From Chaetoceros tenuissimus (taxonomy: Eukaryota; Bacillariophyta; Thalassiosirophyceae; Chaetocerotales; Chaetocerotaceae), in assembly GCA_021927905.1 (NCBI GenBank), contig BLLK01000045.1, forward strand, positions 1,426,001 through 1,490,000: 64,000 nt of DNA. The letters run 5' to 3'. Under the pieces are notes generated by a model. That model saw only the letters and a program-made list of their open reading frames with translations. It was not told where the DNA came from and searched no databases. The translations under genes were made by a program, and so were the position numbers. Position 1 is the stretch's first letter. Each line of letters begins with the position of its first letter. This document shows positions 11,542 through 21,000 of the stretch, in pieces.

Positions 11542-12080
11542 CTACGCGCGTTGAAAAGTGGCATGTGCCACTTTTTTGTTTGACGCGTAAAAGCTAGTAC
11601 ACCACAAACGGACAATGGTCAAAGTGGAGAGAATCACTATGCACAATTTATAAAAAAATTCTCTAGAAACATGAAACCACAGTAAAGATATATCCTACAT
11701 ATATATACAAACATATTTTGTATGAGAGTGATGTTCAAATTTTTTATATTACGAGCACTATAGACGCTTGAATAAATGTATTTTCTGGTATGGGTAAGTA
11801 CGAGAAAATCACGTAGAAAAGTCCACAAAAAATGGTTTATTTCCATATGTGTTAGTAGTGTAATAGACGTGCTATGATGACCGTTCCAGTGGCTAATATA
11901 CTTCTTGAATGTATTTACAAGACTTCTGCAACGGTAGTTTAATTGAGATTTTTGTATGTTAAGATACGTTGTAGTCTAATTAAGTTGTATAAAATGGGAC
12001 TTCTTTCCAGTTTGTGTGTGATCCTCGGCGATAACGGCTGTGTGCCACTTTTCACGCGTGCCACTTTTCTTCGCGCGTAG
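11542..12080. mobile_element. Non-autonomous DNA transposon (MITE), CTACGCG family, copy 1
   Basis: A 539-bp non-coding element. It starts CTACGCGCG and ends CGCGCGTAG (inverted ends) and is flanked on both sides by TA. Next to the left end sits an inverted pair of one word (AAAAGTGGCA at 11554, then GTGCCACTTTT at 11565). At the right end the word GTGCCACTTTT occurs twice in direct order (12042 and 12058). The core is homologous to the element at 17281-17820; for instance a TTTCTGGTATG...AAGTACGAG segment and a GCAACGGTAGTTT segment are shared in order. There is no open frame for a transposase. The superfamily is not settled, as only TA flanks are visible here. Confidence 0.75.
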
Positions 12081-12400
12081 TAGCAATAATATTAGTCTTA
12101 TTTTTTTTTGTAGTGAGGATAATTTCTAGGTCTATAGGTGGTCATGTTGTTTTAAATAATGGATATATTGTGTGTTTACTTGGTGAAGTGTAAGCTATCA
12201 CGTTGCACTTGTGAGCAGCAAATACACGCAACTATGCTTGGGATTTTTTTGCTTAATTTTTCTTAAAAAGTTAAAGTTCAAAAGTATTACATTGATTTGA
12301 ACTTACGAGTAAGATTAATTGCTGCTTTTTTATTATTAAATACACTCAAAATTGTGAAGAAACAGATGAAAATACCGTCATCTCATTACAGTTTCTTACT
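12081..12400. other. Intergenic, no supported gene
   Basis: About 320 bp between the transposon and the end of the minus-strand gene at 12401. Very AT-rich; it probably carries that gene's 3' UTR. I see nothing else. Confidence 0.45.
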
Positions 12401-14443
12401 TCAGACTTCTTCCTTGCTATCATCAGAGGAAGCTTCATTTTCATCTCCCTCTTCAATTTTTTCAATCGGTGCTTTTTTGTTTCCCTCTAGAAAGATTCCA
12501 ACTTCTGTATTTTTCATGCCAATGCTTTCAGCCGATCTTACCCAATGTCTTTTTGACTCCATTTCCCCCTTTTTAGTATCTGTCTTCAATACAACATAGC
12601 GTCTTCTAGTCTCATCTGGAAATTCAGGGCAAATAGGAAAATGCTCCCGAATCATCATGGTCACACTTTGATAGATTCTATCAACGGAGGAAGGGAAACA
12701 AGATGAACGACCCACCCTGTTGCTATGTGGCAAATGGGCACAGAACTTGCATCTAATACCAACTTGTCCTGGTCTTACTTGCTTTGACTTTCTTCTCTCC
12801 AAAACATCTTTCTCGGCAGCAGTAAATACTTCACAACATTCCTTCCTTAAGAAACAAAGGAATGGTGAAAGCCAGATGGAGTCAGTAGATGTTTCAAGTG
12901 TCATAATTTTGCGTGTATGAAAGTGCTCAAGAACATAATCCTCCTCCTTCACAACTGATTTCATTCTCTTTTCTCTCTTTGCAAGGCTTGCTTGCAATTT
13001 CATTTGCTTTTGATGAGTGGAAGAGGCAAGGAACTGGGATGACGCTGTATTCATCATTGGTACTTGCTCTTTCATCATACTTCCAGCATATGAATTATTC
13101 GGCATGATTTGATTGTTTCCAGCAAAAATGGTAGGATCTTGGAAGGCAATCTGACTAGCAGGAACCAAAACATAGTCATTACCACCAATCTGAGTTAAGT
13201 GACTTCCTCCACCCAGAATAAATCCGTTTGCCCCCCCATGGACTCGAATAATCTGATTGGCAGGCTGCATTGGCATTCCACTATGTGCATCATATGCGCT
13301 TGATTGGATGTAAGGCACCTGAGTCACGAAGTTTTGGTTCGTCTGGAACGATGGCTGCTGCATTTGACCCATTTGGGTCCTCATTGGCTGTTGCGGTTGT
13401 TGCTGAGAAAACCCAGGCATTGACCGAGCATCCATCATAGGTTCCGCTTTCATCATCTTCTCAGAGTGTTGATCACTATTTCCACCATCAGGGGTGGCAT
13501 TACTAGTAACCATGGTTGCCTTGCTGGAACTGCCTCCACTTGCATTAGTACTACTGGATGAAGTTCCAGCGGTACTGGTACTGACAGAAACAGGTGCATT
13601 TCTAGTATTGTTGTTCTGGCTTCCTTGTAAGTTAGAATTTCCATTTTCACTGCTCTTGGCATTATATGGATTTGGGACAGTGTATGATGGGGTCTGATAA
13701 AAGCGGTTGCTAGACATTCCATTCGGGAGAGGACCATCAGAAGTCTTCACTCCAGTTGAAGCTGTCAACATGGAGGAATCCGACTTTGAGATTGAGCTAA
13801 CATCACAACGAGAGACTGCCTGGTGCATAGTGGTTCTGTATGGACCTCTTATATTCTGCTGTGGAATTTGAGAATAAAATTGTGAACCATTTTGAGGCAT
13901 TTGCATTTGATTCAGGTTTTGAAGACTGACAGTCTGCTGGAAAGGTGCCACAGAGATGTTATTAGGGGGCAACATCATTGACATAGTACCTCTATTCATG
14001 AATTGCATACCGTGGCTATCACTTTTGGAGGTGAAATCGTCACGGTGTCCAGGGATGCCTTGCATGCTATCATATGTTCTTTTTCCGAACATTCCCCGCC
14101 CTGATTCACTGTAGGCCATACTGCTACTATCAGGAAAAGAGGACTCTCCAAGGAACTGTTGGTTTCTATCTTGATTCATTTCCATCTGTCCATTTTGTTC
14201 ATCCAACATTTGGTTGGGATGCCATCCTCTATTCGCACCATTAGTGTTCCCAGGATAGCTACTGCTTTGTGAGAATTGCATCGGAACTGGACCGGACGGT
14301 GCATGTTGCATCTGCGGCAATTTATCACCTCGGTTTAGTTTCTCCTGGTTGCTTTCTTGCATCTGCATGCCATTCGCTTCAAAGTCGCCGTTGCCGTTAT
14401 TCATAGAGTTCAGTAAAGACAAGTTTGTAGAGTTGAGAATCAT
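12401..14443 (-). CDS. Large Gln/Met/Asn-rich protein with a conserved C-terminal 'GIRCKFCAH' domain
   Basis: Single exon, 680 aa, ATG at 14443. Residues 1 to about 490 are low complexity, rich in Met, Gln, Asn, Ser and Gly, of the kind seen in transcriptional or RNA-granule proteins. Residues about 505-615 form a compact domain: an LETSTDSIWLSPFLCFLRKE segment, then FTAAEKDVLERRKSK, GQVGIRCKFCAHLP, RSSCFPSSVDRIYQS, a MMIREHF helix and CPEFP. The Cys spacing (C-x2-C, with later Cys and His) could bind metal. I recall this domain as recurrent in diatom genomes and still without known function; that is memory, not a search. The tail is acidic and Lys-rich. No signal peptide; a nuclear location is likely but inferred. 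Confidence 0.78.
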   Translation of the reverse strand: MILNSTNLSLLNSMNNGNGDFEANGMQMQESNQEKLNRGDKLPQMQHAPSGPVPMQFSQSSSYPGNTNGANRGWHPNQMLDEQNGQMEMNQDRNQQFLGESSFPDSSSMAYSESGRGMFGKRTYDSMQGIPGHRDDFTSKSDSHGMQFMNRGTMSMMLPPNNISVAPFQQTVSLQNLNQMQMPQNGSQFYSQIPQQNIRGPYRTTMHQAVSRCDVSSISKSDSSMLTASTGVKTSDGPLPNGMSSNRFYQTPSYTVPNPYNAKSSENGNSNLQGSQNNNTRNAPVSVSTSTAGTSSSSTNASGGSSSKATMVTSNATPDGGNSDQHSEKMMKAEPMMDARSMPGFSQQQPQQPMRTQMGQMQQPSFQTNQNFVTQVPYIQSSAYDAHSGMPMQPANQIIRVHGGANGFILGGGSHLTQIGGNDYVLVPASQIAFQDPTIFAGNNQIMPNNSYAGSMMKEQVPMMNTASSQFLASSTHQKQMKLQASLAKREKRMKSVVKEEDYVLEHFHTRKIMTLETSTDSIWLSPFLCFLRKECCEVFTAAEKDVLERRKSKQVRPGQVGIRCKFCAHLPHSNRVGRSSCFPSSVDRIYQSVTMMIREHFPICPEFPDETRRRYVVLKTDTKKGEMESKRHWVRSAESIGMKNTEVGIFLEGNKKAPIEKIEEGDENEASSDDSKEEV

Positions 14444-14931
14444 TATTACCGTGTTATCTGTTAGATTGCTATGATCTATTCAAAAACATGTGATTGCTAG
14501 GGACGGGTTGCTAACAGACAAACGACAAACGTTCGGTGAATCTCTTCATTCCTTTGTCTCTTTGTATACAAAAAATGCAAGCCTGTATGCAATTTAAACA
14601 GCATTTTTTGTCCTCCTTCTCTTCCATTTGTCTTCAGCGCGCTGGTAAATCATATAAATTTAGCCAGAAACAAGAAAATTTAAATCTTTTTAAGCAGAGA
14701 GAATATTGCACTCCACAGCAGGTTGATTCGGTTGTTAGCTATTAGCAGTTTGAAAATGATCCTCTTTTTTCGCATAGAGGGGGCGAGAAAGGAATTGTTT
14801 TGATGTGAACACAAAAATAAATACTCGAATTCCTTCTAACGTAATTGAAAAAAGAATATACATTAGATTAGTAAACAGTAAACAAATACGATCAAGGTAG
14901 TTAACAAGAGGAGCTTTTCGTCATCCCAAAG
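14444..14931. other. Promoter-side spacer, no supported gene
   Basis: About 490 bp upstream of the Gln/Met-rich gene, ending in the left TCCCAAAG target duplication (14924-14931) of the adjacent transposon. No coding-like frame beyond about 70 codons. Confidence 0.45.
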
Positions 14932-15676
14932 CAGGCTCACACGTTTCAATTTTGTTTCAGAAACGTGTTTCATCATGTTCACCAAATCCCTTGAAACAGG
15001 CTTGAAACAGAAACAAACACTGTTCACCAAATAGCTAGCGTGTTTCAGAAACATTGAAACGTGTTCACCAAATACCCTCCATTTCGGGGTGTTGAAACAC
15101 CTTTTTCTTGGACTTTTCAGCCAATCAAAATCGCCCTTTTCAGATACATCAAAAGCCATTCTCCATCAAAATCTCTCTTAGATAGGCTAGATTATGCAGG
15201 TGAAGAAAATTGACTAGTTTTGAAACGGACACAGTTGATATGCCTCAGGCCTAGTGGCTTGCAGCCATCACCATGGAAATTCCAAATTGGGCTGAAAAGA
15301 TATTTGGCATTTTGAGTGTACACTTGACCTCAATGTACGAAATTTTTAATTAACCACCATTGCCAAAGTTTTGACCTTACATTCAATTTATATGAGTGTA
15401 TATTTTTGGGACATATCCGTATTTTGGTTTTATGTTTCTACTTATCCATAAATACTTAGATTTTATATGAAATTTTTCATTGTGATCATTTCCATTGTCC
15501 GTTTGTGGTGTAGTAGCTTTCAGCCACATTGTCTATGTTTCTGAAACAGTTTCAAAACTGTTCACCAAAACTAATTGAAACAGTTTGAAACAGAAACAGT
15601 GTTCACGCAATTTTCTTCGTCGAAACAGAAACCGAAACCGGTTCACCAATTTTTTTTTTTGAAACGTGTGAGCCTG
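14932..15676. mobile_element. hAT-type MITE, 745 bp, with 8-bp target-site duplication
   Basis: The element begins CAGGCTCACACGTTTCA and ends with its inverse (TGAAACGTGTGAGCCTG). It is flanked by a perfect 8-bp direct repeat TCCCAAAG at 14924-14931 and 15677-15684. CAGG...CCTG ends with an 8-bp duplication define the hAT superfamily. It has no transposase frame, so it is non-autonomous. Both end regions are built from short repeats of GTTTC/GAAAC and of TTCACCAA (14978, 15023, 15064, 15561, 15642, all on the plus strand). The identical flanks and matching inverted ends suggest fairly recent insertion. Its interior carries a match to the CTACGCG-family element at 11542. Confidence 0.92.
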
Positions 15677-16047
15677 TCCCAAAGTACATTTAGTGCAAAC
15701 GTCACTTTCATTCATCGAATCAAGCTATGTAGTTGGTACGTAGAAGGCACCGAGTAAAGAAGGTTGCTTCGCTTCGTTCTCTTCTCGCTCTCCCCACCAA
15801 GCGATTCCCACCAAAACGTCATTTACTTCAGTAGTTTTCATGTAAGCTAGCTATCTTGCTACTTAAATTAAGCATGAAAAAATCATAACCTATATTTTAT
15901 CAATGCTGTACGCACACAACACTTCACTTTTTGGACTTCCACAAGTAGCAAGTACTTAGCAAGCTTCCACATCATACATCACCCACCATTTCTTATCTCA
16001 TTACGAGTAACGAACATTGACTTCCTATCTTAAATACAGTACCAGAG
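15677..16047. other. Promoter-side spacer upstream of the glutaredoxin gene
   Basis: It begins with the right TCCCAAAG duplication of the hAT MITE and runs about 370 bp to the ATG at 16048. No gene is seen. The MITE therefore sits roughly 370 bp upstream of the plastid glutaredoxin start, close enough to affect its promoter. Confidence 0.45.
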
Positions 16048-16733
16048 ATGCGCGCTCAATCAGTTGGACTTATCTTTGCAGCTTTTGTTGCTTCTGCGAA
16101 AGGATTTACTTCTCCAGCATGCAGTAATCTTGTTTCCAAAGAGGCAACCTCTAAGCTCTCCATGTCGGATTTCGCAGATGATTTCATGCAGGAGACACCA
16201 GACCAAACTCAGCAAAGAATTCAAGACTTGGTAGATGAACACCCAGTTTTGCTTTTCATGAAGGGAACAAAGATATTTCCGAGCTGTGGATTCTCAAGGT
16301 AAGTGCGGGCTTTCAAGAACAAGAAATAGCTATATGTTTTTGAACAAATAGCATCAGTTAGTATTGTATTGTATTTCCTTTTTCTAAAAGCCATGATTCT
16401 CTCTTTTTAAATTGAACTCTAATTGGGATTCTCAAGTACTGCAGTCCAGATTTTGAATACTTTCAACATTGATTTTCATTCAGGTACGCATTTCATCTAT
16501 GTAGCACTTTTATTTCTCACACCTAGGACTTTAGCTAATATTACATTACAACAGTTGATGTTTTGGCTGACGAGGCAATCAGATCAGGAGTTAAAGAGTT
16601 TAGTGATTGGCCTACCATCCCACAGTTGTATGTTGCTGGAGAATTCATCGGAGGGTCAGACATTATGATTGAAATGTATCAATCTGGAGAGCTAGGAGAG
16701 ATGATTGAAAAGAGCAAAGCTGACATGATGTAG
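16048..16733 (+). CDS. Plastid-targeted monothiol (CGFS) glutaredoxin
   Basis: Three exons, 16048-16298, 16437-16483 and 16555-16733, give 158 aa. Residues 1-19 are a signal peptide ending ASAKG, followed by Phe20 (FTSP), the diatom plastid-import pattern. Residues about 55-158 form the glutaredoxin domain: MKGTKIFPSCGFS with the CGFS site at 80-83, then TAVQILN, the WPTIPQLYV cis-Pro loop and the GGSDIMIEM glutathione-binding loop. Monothiol CGFS glutaredoxins carry or assemble [2Fe-2S] clusters; this one resembles the chloroplast GRXS14 class. The first intron lies one codon after the active site and is bounded by an 11-bp direct repeat (see findings). Confidence is high for family and location. 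Confidence 0.92.
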
Positions 16734-17280
16734 GAACACATATATCAAAAGAGCCAACATTATTGTGTTGCTTCGTGTCATTCAAAAATTAGACAATTGC
16801 AAAAATTAATGATTTAGGTTAACGAATTTCTAGCTAGGATTATTTAAAAATATGGGTAATCAACACTAGGAACGAATAAAAATTGAATTAGAATATGAAA
16901 ACATCTTGTTGTCCTACACCTACAAGATTATAAATAAATATAAAAATAGGCATCAGATAATGGACTTGACTCAATTCTATAGTGCTTTCATCTTTCATGG
17001 ATGAAAATATCTTTTAAAATAAAATGAATGAATAAAATAAAGCATAATTTGTTCGGATAAGATACAAAAATCAAGGAATCATACTTTTAAGCCAGAGGGG
17101 ATAAGCAAATCTGAAATTGCATAAGCCTACAATTTCAATACACTCACTAATCATACGAGGTTTGAGTCGAGTCGAGTATCGTAGTAAAAATGCTGAAGAA
17201 GCAAATCTTTTTTAAATGAGAGTAATTTAGCTGTTTGCCGAAAAGATGGTGTTCTCCTTGTTTTCCAGCCTAGATAATAG
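16734..17280. other. Intergenic, no supported gene
   Basis: About 550 bp after the glutaredoxin gene, AT-rich, with no coding-like frame beyond about 60 codons. It ends in AATAG (17276-17280), the left copy of the 5-bp repeat flanking the next transposon. Confidence 0.45.
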
Positions 17281-17820
17281 CTACGCGTGTGGAAAACTCG
17301 TCGGACGAGTTTTTTTCCGGGTCTTTGCAAGCGTTGTTGAAGCAAGTACACTACTAACGGATACAGCAAATCTCTATGCACAATTCATAAAAAAAATGTT
17401 GTAGAAATACAAAACTATGGGACATATGTCTTCTTCTTGCATAAATATAAATATTTTGTATGGGATGAATATTGTTTTCATGGATTCTTCGACCACTAAT
17501 GAAATCGTCCGAGTTTGAGATTTCTGGTATGTGCAAGTACGAGGAAAACACGTAGAAAATAGGCCAAAAATCAAGAAATATTGAATGGCTTAGTAGTGCA
17601 ATAAACGTGCTACAGAGTCCGTTGAGCAGCCTAATATGATTTTCTAGAGTGTATACAAGACTTGGGCAACGGTAGTTTCAATGAAAATTATGTATGTTGA
17701 AGTCTAATTGGGGTTCATTTAGACTTGTATGAATTGAGTCTTTTCTGGATTTTGCGCGACGAAGCTACCAAAAACTTGTCGGACGAGTTTTCCACGCGGA
17801 CGAGTTTTCCACGCGCGTAG
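17281..17820. mobile_element. Non-autonomous DNA transposon (MITE), CTACGCG family, copy 2
   Basis: A 540-bp element beginning CTACGCGTG and ending CGCGCGTAG, flanked by the direct repeat AATAG (17276-17280 and 17821-17825), a possible 5-bp target duplication. Layout matches the copy at 11542: an inverted word pair at the left end (AAAACTCGTC at 17293, then GGACGAGTTTT at 17303) and two direct words at the right end (GGACGAGTTTT at 17781 and 17798). The word differs from the one in copy 1 but is the same at every site within this copy. The cores are clearly related but well diverged, so neither is a recent copy of the other. No transposase frame. It lies about 200 bp upstream of the Sec15-like gene. 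Confidence 0.78.
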
Positions 17821-18014
17821 AATAGTCAAACATCTCAACAACAATTCTCCATAAGGTTGATTTATACATTTACAACCTAAAAGCAATAACACCTTTGAAG
17901 TTCATTGAGCCATTTCACTCTTTAGAGTCGAGTCTCTCCTGTACCAATCTGCACTTCCAGGGTAGGCTTTGACTTTTGTTGATCTGAGTTCACGAGCGAA
18001 CAAACTATCAAAAT

Positions 18015-21000
18015 ATGGATCTTGAAATACAAGCTGCACCAACATTCAAAGGTGGCAATTTATCCAGTGCAAATAATCCTTTTGACTCTCCAGTTTCTAC
18101 AAGCAAAAAAGAGGACACATCTCTAGCAACTCCGGGATTTCCAGCGGAACCGCTTACTTCACAATCAGAAGTGAGATCGAAACGTCTACGTGAAGAAGCT
18201 ATTCGCCGCCTTGTCAATGACGTTCAACGCACCGCGACAACACGCACATCTCTGAGCACTACAACCATTACAAATGCACAAAAGACTAGTCAAGATGAAA
18301 TCACAAACCAGCAACAAGAAGATCTCTTAATTGCATCTACACTTGCTACTGCTATTGAAAGGGGTCTTGATCGGGAATTGCACAATGAATTATGCAAAGA
18401 AGTAAAATCTTCAGCTGCAAATATTTCTAAAATTTGCCATGAACATAGTGATGGATTTCTTCACTCTGTTGGTAAAGTTGTAGGGCTTGGAATTTCCTGT
18501 GATCACATTAAAAGCACAATCGAACAAGCTAATGACGAACTCCAATCCAAAACTGTAAAACCTATGCTTGAAGCTGCACAGCAGTTGGAATATACAAAGA
18601 CGGTCAGTGCAAAGGCCAAAACTATTCATGCGGTGGTAACAGCATGTTATAGAGTTTCTACATTGCTTCAAAAAGCAAAGAAGCAAGCAGATTTGGCTAG
18701 ACCAAGAGGAGCATTAGATGCAGTCGATGAAGCTAGAGCATGTTTAACTGCAAGTCTGGGAAGCCTAGTGGGAGTGGGAACTGTTAATTCAGAAGAAATG
18801 AAGAAAATCTTTCAAGATTTGTTAAAAAGCGAAAATATGAACGTGAATGATAGCAGTAACCCTCATGCCCCATCTACACCTGCCAGAAATCAGGCACAGG
18901 GAGATAAAGATCCTACAAAAGCAAATAATGCAGCAAATACCAATGAAAAAGATGAATTACGCCTCGAAGATACTCCATTTGGTGCTCGTGCCATGGAGCT
19001 TTTGCCAAGGATCGAAAACGAGGTTATTAGTGGAGCAAGACGTGATTTGAATAAGTGGTTTTTGTCTATTCGTAGTGGCGGAGATGGAGCTAAAGCTGGT
19101 AGAGCTGCTTTGAGAAAATGTTCAAATAGTATGTCTATGGGACCTGGCTATCTTGGTCATGGAGGGAAGATTCAAGGATACACATGGCGAGCCAAAAACG
19201 CAGATAATCTTATTTCACGTGTTGATCAAGGCAAACGAGTGTCGAGAGCTATAAGAATGGGGTATTGGTTTGCCCGAGACAACGAGAAAGAAATCGAACG
19301 ATTAACTAGATTATGCGACATGGGCGTTGAAAGAAGAGCCGAAGCATTCGCAACAGCATTTGGATGGTATCGCTGCTGGAATGAAACTGCGTCTCTTGAT
19401 GTCGATGAGGGAAAAGCAGCAGAAGACGAGAGCCTTGGGAGAAGCGGGCATGGTAGTACTCACGGTAACTTAGGAGGGTCACGTCACGGTAGATCTCTCA
19501 ACTTTCGAGCTTCAAATAGAAGAGATGGGGCAATAACCTACAGAAGCGGGCGCGGTGGAGCCAAAGAGAATTCACCGTGGGCGGCAACTCTCATTCCATC
19601 AATACTTTTCAATGACTCTCCAACAAAAAATGAAGACGAAGAAAAATTGCTAGTTCTTCCAGAATCAGTACACCCTGTAAGAAGAGCAGAATCTGCATTT
19701 GCACTTTTGGGTAAGAAGGAAGACTTTCGTCAGTATTATGAACAAAATAGATTTGGAGCGACTGAAATTGGAGATAAGAGCGGCGAAACTCGAAGTGCTT
19801 TGTCCTCATTAACTGGAGATGATGTCAGTCAAGGAACAGACCGCGTTTTCTACGCACGAAGTTTACCACATTTATGTACAAGCGTTGCTGGATTCAGCGC
19901 GATTGAAGCGGCTCTCGAACTAGGAATAGTTCACGAAGATGAAGAAGTTGACTTGAAAACACCACAGGGTGCCAGTGCAACCGACGAAGACGCGAAGGAA
20001 GAACCAACATCTTTTAAGGAAATTTCTGCTAGATACGAAAGAAAGTTAATCACCGAACTTGGGACATTGACAAGAAAGCGTGCAATAGGAGCGACTTTGG
20101 TGGAACTTGCAAAATCATCATGTTTACTAACTGCTTTCCGTGCAGCACTAAAAGTTGTACATCCGAGTTCCACTTCCCGACCATATGATAAAGAGTTATT
20201 AGCTATGGATGTGGATATATTGATTACAGCACTAAAAGTCGCTCAAGATGAGCAATTAAGGGCCACTCAACGTATTCTAACAGATGACAGCAAACAGCCT
20301 ATGCGTGTGACAAGAAGTGATTTCCGATTTGCCAACCAAGAGGATACTAGTTCCATTCCAGCACCAGAACATTTAGACCAACCATTTGGACTATACGATA
20401 TGAAACAAAAATCGAATTCAGATTTTAGTGACGTTGGAAGTCTTTCTTCTCGTGGTCAAATAAACGCACTTCAGGATGGGGATACTTATAAATTTTCTGC
20501 AGCATTGCCTCAGATTGTAAGATCAATCCATGCGCGTACTATCACATTTGCAGCATTTGCTGTTAGTCAAGAAGAGCTTGGACAGGTATTTCCGATGAAC
20601 AAGGGAATTGGAGTTGCTGGATATGTTCTTGATTGCCTTGAGCAGTGCATTTCAGCCGCAGCCATCGGTATAAAGAATGGTTACGAGCATTTTGACGAAT
20701 TGAGTGTTCCAGAAGCTGTACAAATTACTGCAAATATTTCCTCCCTTCAAGCCTGTCTGCCAAGAATCTTTGGTACAGTTTGTCGTGGTCTTTGTCATAT
20801 TGGATCAATCTCAGAGGAGAAATTAAACGAGACCTTTGACTACGCTGAAGAGGCTTTGTCTCGAGCAGATAAGGCATGCGATGCTCAGGTTGCAGGAATG
20901 TTCAACTCTGTGTATGAACTGTGCAGAAACAAGATAGACACTTTGCTCCATTTTAGTCTAGACAATTTCCAGTGGGTCGCAAGAAGTCAAAGGGATTCAC

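Noticed and set aside
11542-12080. Assigning the CTACGCG elements to Tc1/mariner from the flanking TA
   Set aside because: Copy 2 shows a 5-bp AATAG repeat instead, and no transposase is present. The superfamily is left open.
12297-14745. Plus-strand open frames opposite the Gln/Met-rich gene
   Set aside because: Gln/Asn/Met-rich coding DNA leaves few stops on the other strand. The frames have no family features and no promoter context.
15575-15757. Short frames inside the hAT MITE as transposase pieces
   Set aside because: They are translations of the GTTTC/GAAAC and TTCACCAA repeats, without transposase motifs.
16437-16668. Alternative glutaredoxin reading through intron 2 in one frame
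   Set aside because: The read-through replaces the conserved WPTIPQLYV and GGSD parts with unrelated residues. The three-exon model keeps the whole fold.
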